A DNA stretch of 64,000 bases from Adineta vaga (lineage: Eukaryota; Rotifera), in the NCBI GenBank assembly GCA_021613535.1, contig CP075494.1, positions 2,418,001-2,482,000 of the forward strand, written 5' to 3'. This document shows, piece by piece, positions 55,018 through 64,000 of this stretch. Both the position numbers and the translations under genes were made by a program. The notes below the pieces were generated by a model. That model saw only the letters and a list, made by a program, of their open reading frames with translations, ran no database searches and was not told where the DNA came from. How positions within the stretch are numbered: the first letter of the stretch is position 1; each line of letters begins with the position of its first letter.

Positions 55018-56567
55018 TTCTATTTTATACGCGCGCGGAAAAACTATGGCAGGTGTTTATTGATAATAACTAAAATATGAAAAATACTGTGAACTTAAAT
55101 AAATAATGGAGTTAATGTGAATAAAATGTGCTTTAATGACATTCTATATTCTTTTAGAATTTCTACGAAATGTAGATCGCTTGTTAAGTTGGATAGAAAG
55201 AATTATAAATATATTCAATTCTATAAAAGGAAAGTAAGGAGAACTTCATGTAATACAGAAGATACATATTAAACAATAAATACTCCCTCGACTGAAAGGA
55301 GGATCATATGAAAAAAATTGTTTGTATGTATATTTGTGTCAGGGTCAAAGGCCAAAAAAAACATTTTCTACAAAATGATCGTAAACAGTAGAAATTAAGG
55401 GTGGGATGAGAAAATATTACTTTATCCTTCAGTACGAGCTAGTTACTTGTCTTCGTCTTCGATCTTTCTCTTCGCCATGTCGACGGTCTCAGATACAGAT
55501 ATTTGAGTGCGGTTGAATGGTATTACAAACTGATGAGGACTTACCCTTTCTCAACACAGATTATTGAGATACAATAAGTTGTTACTTGAATGTTACCTGT
55601 CTTAAAACAATTGATACGTAGTTAAAGAGAAGGGTATGTAAAACTGAATGCAATCATAGATGTGATTCCCACGACGAGTGTTGTTTATAATATTGAAAAA
55701 AAGAAAGACAATTGAGTTGAAAGATTTTAGATAAATTATGCAGAGAAATTAGAGAATAGAGCATAGGTACATAGCTAATGGCATTTTTCATTGTTTTTAT
55801 ATCATTTTGTGAGTAGAAAAACGCTGATTTAAAATAAAAAAGATCAGAGAAAATTTACTCAAAGAGAAACAAGAAACATAAATCATAGTCATATGGATAC
55901 TTGTTTCATTTCATGAAGGGATATTTTGTAACGAATTAATTTTTCTTTTATCGATTTCAATATTCAAATCGATGGATCAACAAGTTACAATAATATCGAA
56001 TCAATTAAAACTCATATAAGACAATTTTTACTTCTGATCTGAGTATCGATGAACAGACAAAATAAATCAACATTTTCATCGTTTATAAATATCGTACATA
56101 TATATTCTTTTATTTTACGAAATTTAAAACATTTGATAATCGTTCAACAAACAATATATTAGCGAAAAATACCATGGAAAAGAATCTTAATTAGCCAATT
56201 CATTGATACAAAAGCATCTAAAGCACTTTCTCATCGTGTCCATAGAGAACCAATATATTTTCGCGATTTTCCTTCCATTTGTGTTCTTTTGTCTCTTGAT
56301 TCCATTCTGATCTGATTGAAAAAAGGATCTTTCTATTTGATAAAAATATTAATCGCTATTTTGGAAGCTTTATCATTGACAGACTTTATTAAGTGACTTG
56401 ATAAAAATTTCATATTCATTAATCACTTATATTAAACATGTCTGAAATTCTTTCATACCTTTATATATTAATCAAACATTTGTCTGTCAACATAGTAAAA
56501 CGATCACTCATTCAATAAAAGATCAAGGTAGGAAAAGCGGATTCTGTTGGACGCTATCGGTTCCTAT
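55018..56567. other. Intergenic with conserved repeat copy 2
   Basis: Downstream of the ART-TPR gene. The only distinctive content is the repeat 55308-55668; the rest is AT-rich with no supported ORF. Confidence 0.5.
55308..55668 (+). repeat. Conserved about 360-bp non-coding repeat, copy 2
   Basis: Same element as 32601-32976, same orientation. Shared blocks include TTTGTATGTAT, TCCTTCAGTACGAGCTAGTT-like, CTTCGTCTTCGATCTTTCT and TAGTTAAAGAGAAGGGT. Lies 291 bp beyond the stop of the second ART-TPR gene. Confidence 0.75.
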
Positions 56568-57483
56568 CAGTGTTGGGATCGGTTCGTGTTTCTGCAAAAT
56601 CAAACCAAACCGAATGAAAAAAGTTGAGAACCAAACCGAACCGCACCGAACCGAAATAATTGCTTCTCCCAAATACTAAAAGTTTCTTTTTTAACTTGCG
56701 ACTAACAGAACAATATAAAAAATATCCATGTTTTAAAATCTTTTTGAGCTCTTTTTTCGGAACCTTTTGGATCTTTTTCATAGCCAAGTTTGAAAAATAA
56801 TTGGATTTTGAGGTTAAAATGTGTTTGAAATTCAAAACTAGGATCATAACTTCCGGTAGAAAGTTTGAACGAAACTGAAAATTTGGATATTTAAATTATT
56901 CAAAACTCATAGGACACATTAGTAGTTACCTCCAAAATTTTTTAGCTTTGGTAACATTAGAGGCCTTCATAAATTTCCAATATGAAAGGAGATTACAAAA
57001 TTCTACGCGATAAAGAATTATAAGTGATCCTTTGAAAAATGATTCTATTGTTCATTTCCCTATCGATAGTGATAAATCAAAAATTAACTCCACTTAGGTA
57101 ACTAATTCGACCGCTAAATAATTTGAATTCTTTTTAAAATTTTACAATAAGAGAAATCTTTATAAAGAAGCAAAGAGAAAATAATAACAATTACATATTT
57201 CAATCCTCAAATCTTTGTAAAGAAAACATAAAAACATTGTTAATTTTTCACTTTTACATCGTTTGTAATTGAATAACGAGACATTCCAATTAGACGAGTA
57301 TCATTCTTTCAACTTCGCAGACGACATCTTTTTTGTTTTGACTGTATGTTTCTCTGCTGCTCTTATTAATCAATGTCAACAAAAAATGTGTTCACTTTAC
57401 TTTTGCAAATGCTTGGAACCGAACCGAATCGAATTAAAACAAATTTTCCTGGATCGGGCCGACTCGAACCGATCCCATCACTG
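56568..57483. mobile_element. Non-autonomous hAT-type element (916 bp) with 8-bp TSD
   Basis: The ends are inverted: CAGTGNTGGGATCGGTTCG at the left (56568) and its complement finishing CACTG at 57483. The flanking 8-mers are GTTCCTAT (56560-56567) and GTTCCTGT (57484-57491), a one-mismatch target duplication. An 8-bp TSD with CAGTG termini is the hAT signature. The subterminal regions repeat AACCGAACCGAA-like units. No transposase is encoded. Confidence 0.8.
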
Positions 57484-59076
57484 GTTCCTGTTAGATCCTA
57501 GGATATGTCTTTCCGCTTTATAGAAGGGTGTAGGTAAAGATAACTGAGGAAGATAATACTCAATACCTATACCTTTCTTTCAGAAAAAGATATAATGGAA
57601 AGCGTAACTCTGCTGCATATATGTTTTAATACCGATAAGCTGAATATCGAAACACAAAGAATATTCACTCTGATACCTGGTGTAATGGGATTATGATATT
57701 CTTCCATTAAGGTATTTTTTCATTCTTTGTATACTCTTCTCCAGTATACAAGGGAACTTAGAGAGTATGTACCTATTGAGAGAAGTACAGGTGAGAAGAG
57801 AAGATTCGAAAACTTAATGTCAATAATATTGTTAACATTCGGGGATAGTATGGCAACAAATATTTGTTTCATCTGCAATGTACTTTTATTCGTAGGTAAA
57901 CTGATACTGAAATAGGAGAAGGATAATTGTGTGATTCAATGTTTGAATGAATGATTACAAATCACGAATAAGAGAATATTTGTTTAACACTTATTTCAAT
58001 TTCCAACATGAAAGAAAAGTTAATTCGTCTCAATATAATTAATCATTGTTGCAATTAATAGAATAAATCTACTCGTAAATAACAAAATACCAATAGTTTA
58101 CATAATTGAACTACTGAACAGTTATATTAATTGATTTTTATAAAAAAATTGATCAAATCCATGAGTCTAAAGATCTCTGTTCGAGTTGTAAAACTGAGAT
58201 TTTTTTTAATACAAAGTATTTCATTATTTTCATATAACCATTTCGATATATAATCTTTTCTGTTTTTTATTTAAAGGAAAGAATAAAAAGTATCTGGCGA
58301 AGTTTACTTCTTCTAAACATTCCTTTGGGAGCAAAAGAATGAAATTACAATCCTTCTCTATTAATGCGCGTATATTGATGAAAAAAAGTACATTTGAGAT
58401 AAAACAGATTTAGAAATAAATATATGAGTAAATATTAGATGAAATAAATATCTGACTAGAAAAATAGCACAACAAATATATGAATGCGGAATATAAATTC
58501 AGAATTTTTTATGAAGAAAAAAATAAAGTAGCTAAGTTCATTGGTGCGTAGTATATGACATTGAGAATATAATTCATCAAAACTTTTGGATTATCCGTTA
58601 AGATGTTTTAACATTTCTAGAACTTTAGTTTTATTCCTTGATTTTTAAACGCTTGAAACATTTTATTTAGGTATACGTAAGTATATAACGTGTGACAGCG
58701 TTTAGAGCAACAGGTACAAGTCTAACGAGGGAATTAAGACCGGTAGATAAATGATATATCCGTTCACCTACTTATTTATCTTGAGTATACACTTCTGTAG
58801 CATTTCCAATGAGCTTTTCCATAACTAACAAACGAATCCTTCGATGTTTTTCAAATAAAATTCAACTTTCTTAATTCTTACCTATTGTAATCTGTGAAAT
58901 AAATCTAATTTAATTAATTTCTATATGAGATTATAACTTTTCATATGTATCTTCTATGACTATACGACGTGATTATCCATTTAGTTCGTATTTTGCTCAC
59001 TATTTATGTTTTTTCTTTCAGCCTGGTGAATTTTCGATTTCGAACTACATTGCTATAATAAACCTTATTCATTTCA
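57484..59076. other. Intergenic upstream of NRPS-like gene
   Basis: AT-rich. Holds a weak copy of the G-rich/C-rich motif (57523-57575). A TTTCTTTCAG tract ends at 59021, 55 bp before the ATG at 59077, and could be a cis or spliced-leader acceptor. No other gene seen. Confidence 0.45.
57523..57575. repeat. Weak telomere-like palindromic motif
   Basis: GAAGGGTGTAGGTAAAG, an AT spacer, then ACCTATACCTTTC. A degenerate version of the G-rich/spacer/C-rich arrangement, 34 bp after the hAT element's TSD. Confidence 0.4.
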
Positions 59077-62000
59077 ATGGAAACAACTATTGTTTCACGT
59101 CTACTATCGAAATTAAACGAAGAATATTCTCAACAGCAGCCATTAGGCAGTTACATCTCCCAAGAACTTCAATTCGCATCACTATTACAACTTCTACCTG
59201 GAGGAGAGGACGAGAATCGTCCAGCAATCTATTCTACTGTTTTGTCTATTCTTTATACGCACAAGAACATTAAAGATTTCGTTATAAATCAATTTAACTT
59301 GAACGAATTCAATATTCAATGCAATGATCGTGTCGGTATTCTTCTACCGAATGGCACAGAACTTGGCCTCTGTCTTCTGGCTACCTGTTGTTATTGTACT
59401 TGTGTACCGATGAATTCCTCAAGTACAATCGATGAAATTAAACATGATATCGAACTACTGAAAATTAAAGCTCTTATTGTTGACATAGATCTTGTCAACA
59501 TCGAACAACTGAAATCAATGGCGTTGGTACTGAAATTAAAGAAAACGAAAGAAACATTGAAATTGGAATCGGTGTCGGATACAGGTATAGCAGCTACCCG
59601 TGTGTCCAAAAAGTATTTAGTGGTCCACAAGATATTTGCCTTCTTCTACAAACGTCAGGTACAACTGGTCAGAAAAAAACTGTTCCATACAATCTGAAAT
59701 CATTAATGATTGGCACTCTCTGTGTTGCATTTTCGTGGCGGTTGACTCCGATAGATTGTAATCTGAATATGATGCCTCTATTTCATGTTGGAGGCATTGT
59801 ACGCAATCTACTAGCACCGTTACTAACCGGTGGGAGTGTTATTCTTTGTAGTGCATTTGATCCAAATTTATTTTGGGATATCTTACAAATACCCGAATGT
59901 CCAGTAACATGGTACTATGCAGTACCGACAATGCATTCTGCTATACTACAAACAAAAGAAAGTAGACAAGCATCTGGAAACGACACTGAAACTGTTCTAC
60001 GTATGATTTGTAATGCAGGTGGTGGTCTTCTTCCATCAATGGCACAACAACTACAGCGGGCATTCAAAACTGTTATTCTTCCATGTTATGGTATGACTGA
60101 ATGTATGCCTATTTCATGTCCATCTCTTGACTATCAATTAAATCGACGTGGTACTTCGGGAACTGCCTGCGGTCCAGAAATACAGATCTTTGACGACAAT
60201 AAAGAGCAATTAACACAGTCAAATAAAATTGGTCGGATTTTTGTTCGTGGTCCACCGTTATTCGATGGTTATGAGAATGTACCATGGTCTTCAACATTCA
60301 CAGAAGACGGCTGGTTCGATACTGGTGACATGGGATACCTAGATGACGATAAATTTCTCTACATTACTGGACGTTCGAAGGAGGTGATAAATCGAGGTGG
60401 TGAAATCATATCACCAGCTGAAATCGAAGAAATCGCTATCCAAAATCCTCGTATTCGTCAAGCAATGGTATTCGCAGTTAAACACGATGTTCTACAAGAA
60501 ACCATCGGTATTGTCCTGGTTCCACATAAACCTGAGTCACGTATTGGTTTAATTGAACTCCAGAGATTTCTAGGCAACTCACTACATCCATCAAAATGGC
60601 CACAACTGATTGTATATATGAACGATTTACCAAAGAATCGAGTGAATAAACCAATACGCATCGGTCTAGCAGAACGGCTACAATTGAAAGAACTGAAAGA
60701 TTCAGATTCAATAGACAGTCGTCTCTATGAAGCAACGGCACCACCAATGACAGCACCTAACAATTCATTAATTTCTTGTCAACAAGTTTCGTTTGACACC
60801 GAACACATCTACATGGTTTTGAATTCACATCCGTTGATTGTCGACTTTGAATTAGTAATGTCAATTGCCTATGTCGTAACCACAGAATTGCTGAACAAAG
60901 AAGCAATTTGGGATTATTTAGATACATGCTTACATGATTATCTTCGTCCAAAAGACATAATTATCTTAGAGCAAATTCCGAGAGACAATAACAATAATGT
61001 TATTCTAGAATTGCTCCCATCAAATAAGTCATCAGTAGATAAGCAACAGTCGAAAAGTCCAGTAGAAATTGCTTTAATAAAAATATTTTGTGAGATTTTG
61101 GATTTAAATGACGGTACACAAGCTTCATTGAATTCAGAAACAGATTTTTTTCAAGTCGGTGGTAATTCATTGAAAGCTGGAAATCTATTCAATAGAATCC
61201 GTAAAGAATTCGGTGTAACCATACCAATAATGAAAATTTATGTACACAGAACAATTGGATCACTTTGTGCGCTGCTTGAAGAACAAAAACCAAATATTAC
61301 TACACAGCTGACGAATCAACAGCAAGATCAGAGTAAGTTAACTTTAGATCATACTGTAAATGATCCTCGTATCAATGCAACCCGTGCTGATGTCTATAAA
61401 TTGAGTGTTGAAGTGAAGTCCAAAAGTCAAACAAGTTTCTTTGCACTATTCGTTCAGTCACTGTCATTACTTTTATTAAAACCGATATACATAGCTTTGC
61501 ACTGGTATTCGTTTGTTGTCATTCTAATCCTGCTGAGAACATATTGGAAAGAAGCTGAACAATGGAAACAGATACTTGCGTTGATATTTGCAATACTGTC
61601 AGCACGGTCACTATTGAATTTAACTGTGCTGCCTGTAATTTGTTTATTGGTGAAGTGGATTGTCATTGGAAAGTATCGACGTGGACATTATCCACTTTGG
61701 GGACATTATTATCTTCGATGGTGGTTTGTCAATCAAACAATTCGAATCTTTGGATTCGGTGTATTTGAATGGAATGATAGATTCCGCATTTTCTTTCTAA
61801 AACTAATGGGTGCCAAGATTGGTAAACAGGTGACGATTGATCCAAAGGCAGAGATTAGAGAATTTGATCTTATTACAATAAAATCGAATGTCAAGATCCA
61901 ACGATGTGTAATTAGTCCATTTACACTCAGTACTGGTTATATGGTACTAGCACCCATTCAAATTGGTAATAATTGTTCTATTGGATTAAACACACGACTT

Positions 62001-63850
62001 TCTCCAGGTGCAACTCTACCAGATGATATACAGCTTGGACCACTGTCATCTTCACACGAAATGAATATTACAACTGACACCAAACAAGGATCACTGTCGC
62101 CTACACCAACGTCTCTAAACTTTGTCTTAAAATTTCTGTTCGGCTGGCCAATAGTACTAGTCGTTACCATCCAATCGTATATTCCGTGGATTGGTTCAAT
62201 CTATCTTTTATCCGATCAAATATCTTCTCCTTCAGGACCCAATGGTTTTATATCAACTGTTTACTTTTTTGCAGACGGTAAACGTGTGGCATTTCATTTA
62301 CTGGCAGTATTAGCCCGTGATATCTTGCGTCTATTTCTTTATGTAGCCGGCTGTATTCTCGTCAAACGCTTCATTATTGGTAAATTTATAGAACAGAAAC
62401 AAGAAGAACGCGAATCTACACTTAAAGCTAAGATTAGACACCAAATTCATCTTTTAAAACATTGGTTAATGAAAGAACTGTTACCCGGCGGTGATTTAAA
62501 TGGTCTTTCTCATTTAATAGGTACACACTATGAATTGATTAGTATTATCTATCGTCTGCTCGGTGCTCGCATTGGAAAACTATCTACTGGCCTGGATCCG
62601 GTTTAAATACCTACGAATACGATCTTCTAACTATTGAAGACGATGTTATTTTTGGTTCACGCTCCTACTTCGCATGTTCAAATAGTGATAAGACACGCAG
62701 TAATAAAATTACTATTAAAAGTGGCTCGATGATTGCGGATCGATGTGTTCTATTGCCTGGTGTTACTGTCGAGAGAAATACAATTATGGGTAGTGGCAGT
62801 CTAGGAAAGGAAAACACGACCTATCCAGCTGGTTCAATATGGATTGGATCGAAGGAGGGCAATGCAGTACTATGGAGTCATGGTGAAGAACAAGAGTCAA
62901 CAATGAAAACAGAAACGATAACACCATTTGGCAAGGCATTCTACAAGCACGTAAAAACTGGTTTTTGGGTTATGCCACTGTGGTTACATGTCATTTATAA
63001 TTTGAGTCTGAATATCTTTCGAACGATTATTTGGTCCTCACCAATTATCGTCAGTATTCAACTGATCGCCCGTATTTTGAGACACATATCAGAATCATCG
63101 ACGCATACAATTGTTGAAATCGGTGTATACACATTCTTTCTACTTATTATTTTGCTTTCGTTTTTCTATGCAACAGTTGCATTAATAACAATAGTCACTG
63201 AGATTCTGTTCAAATGGTTACTATTTGGTCGACGTCAATCAGGTGAATATAATTGGGATCAATCATCCTACTGTCAGCGATGGCAGTTGTACATTGGAAT
63301 TCAACGTCTTCGACAAAATGTTTTAGAGCACTTCTGCGGCTCAGCCTATCTTTGTATCTATTATCGTAGTTTAGGCTCTCATATTGGTCGTAATGTTTGT
63401 CTCTATCCAACTGGTGGTGATCCAATGATGACTGAACCAGATCTAGTAACGATAGGCGATGACACCTGTGTCGATGATGCATCGATCATTTGTCATTTGA
63501 ATTCAAAAGGACGGTTTACCTTGAATCCTTTAGTTATTGGTAACCGATGTGTTCTAAGATCACAAAGTCGTCTGATGTCCGGTGCAAGTATGGAAGATGA
63601 TTCCACTCTGTTGGAACATACATTGATTATCAGTGGTGATGCAACAGACGAAGGAACAATATGGCAAGGATGGCCAGCGACAGATGTGACGAAAAAATTT
63701 CGTGGAAAACGAGTTTCTATGCAGATCGAGTATCGTCGTTCGATACGACGTCGTGACAGTGTTCTACATCATCAAGTTGCAAAAAATGATCCTTCAGCAA
63801 TAGTGATAACATTAGTCCCCGACGAAAATATTCAGAAAACTCAACTGTAA
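59077..63850 (+). CDS. NRPS-like synthetase: adenylation, carrier, hexapeptide/TM terminal domain (two frameshifts)
   Basis: One gene of about 1590 codons in three frame segments: 59077 to about 59560, about 59590 to about 62578, about 62580 to 63850. The adenylation domain shows A3 LLQTSGTTGQ, A5 YGMTECMPIS, A7 DGWFDTGDMGYL, A8 GRSKEVINRGGEI and A10 PKNRVNKPIR. The carrier domain has DFFQVGGNSLKAG, whose Ser takes phosphopantetheine. The C-terminal half mixes TM segments (SLSLLLLKPIYIALHW, LVVTIQSYIPWIG) with left-handed beta-helix hexapeptide repeats (IGNNCSIGLNTRLSPGA, IADRCVLLPGVTVERN). This is the Pls/PosA-type layout (NRPS terminal domain of unknown function; epsilon-poly-lysine synthetase relatives). 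No ordinary condensation or thioesterase domain. Such genes are typical of bacteria and fungi, so horizontal acquisition is likely. The second frameshift is one A short in an A-run (62576-62580). The product is unknown. Confidence 0.85.
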
Positions 63851-64000
63851 AGACTATTTTTTTTATAAACATTGATAATTATCTTTGTTACATTTTATCC
63901 ACAAAAATACTATAATAATTTGAATTTGGAAATGTTTATAACTCTTCAGTTCACCATATTCCCGACATGTACACATGAACTTCAGCTTTTAAGAGTTAGA
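63851..64000. other. 3' flank of NRPS-like gene
   Basis: 150 bp of AT-rich sequence to the window end. No poly(A) hexamer is clearly placed and no further gene start is seen. Confidence 0.4.

Noticed and set aside
56554-56847. 97-codon minus frame at the left end of the hAT element
   Set aside because: Composed of TIR and subterminal repeats; non-coding element sequence.
1-64000. CRISPR arrays, tRNA or rRNA genes
   Set aside because: No regularly spaced repeats, no B-box/anticodon-stem pattern convincing as tRNA, and no conserved rRNA blocks were seen on reading either strand.

Overview
The window looks like a bdelloid rotifer nuclear genome. The DNA is AT-rich. Genes are intron-poor or carry short GT-AG introns (mostly 36-75 bp, a few of 170-700 bp). 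TGTGGG-type repeats, the telomere unit I recall for Adineta vaga, are scattered between genes. Gene content fits: class A-like orphan GPCRs, LDLa/EGF ectodomains on a 7TM core, NHL-repeat surface proteins, ADP-ribosyltransferase (ART)-TPR proteins, a bacterial-style NRPS-like synthetase, F-box and PAN-domain relatives, and many small transposon remnants. Genus is not decidable from sequence alone.

Layout. 1-2553 (-): 3'-incomplete membrane protein with a Cys-rich module. 3358-3537 (-): tiny acylated His-rich protein. 4977-5978 (+): GPCR. 6520-7072 (+): frameshifted F-box gene. 8609-9778 (-): five-exon orphan. 10947-12035 (-): four-exon B-box/coiled-coil protein. 14206-18472 (+): three paralogous two-TM units joined by phase-1 introns, possibly one 1286-aa protein. 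19302-20051 (-): damaged PAN-domain secreted protein. 21247-26518 (+): LDLa/EGF/7TM receptor with two nonsense codons, three frameshifts and a solo LTR. 26515-29169 (-): Ly6-like GPI-anchored protein gene split by a 1.7-kb foldback element. 29716-32271 (-): ART-TPR protein. 33240-35310: decayed transposase-like gene with nested MITE-like repeats. 35952-36950 (+): GPCR. 37926-44134 (-) and 44725-48260 (+): an inverted pair of NHL genes, one ending in REJ-GPS and the other in EGF-TM. 49614-50630 (-): GPCR. 51613-52095 (+): single-stop pseudogene. 52804-55017 (+): second ART-TPR gene. 56568-57483: hAT-type non-autonomous element. 59077-63850 (+): NRPS-like A-PCP-hexapeptide synthetase with two frameshifts.

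How the genes relate. There is no operon logic. Most genes encode cell-surface receptors or secreted proteins, plus two stand-alone enzymes (ART-TPR, NRPS-like). The main structural themes are local duplication (2TM units, NHL pair, ART-TPR pair with a shared non-coding repeat, two sister GPCRs), transposon insertion into genes, and domain exchange at intron boundaries.

The most unusual signals are: (1) the NHL pair, in which two exons are nearly identical between inverted copies while the introns and flanks are unrelated; (2) the three-unit two-TM array; (3) a recurring imperfect palindrome, G-rich TGTGGG-like to AT spacer to C-rich, near gene starts and boundaries. Several single-base frameshifts lie in or next to homopolymers, so for those genes assembly error competes with true pseudogenization.
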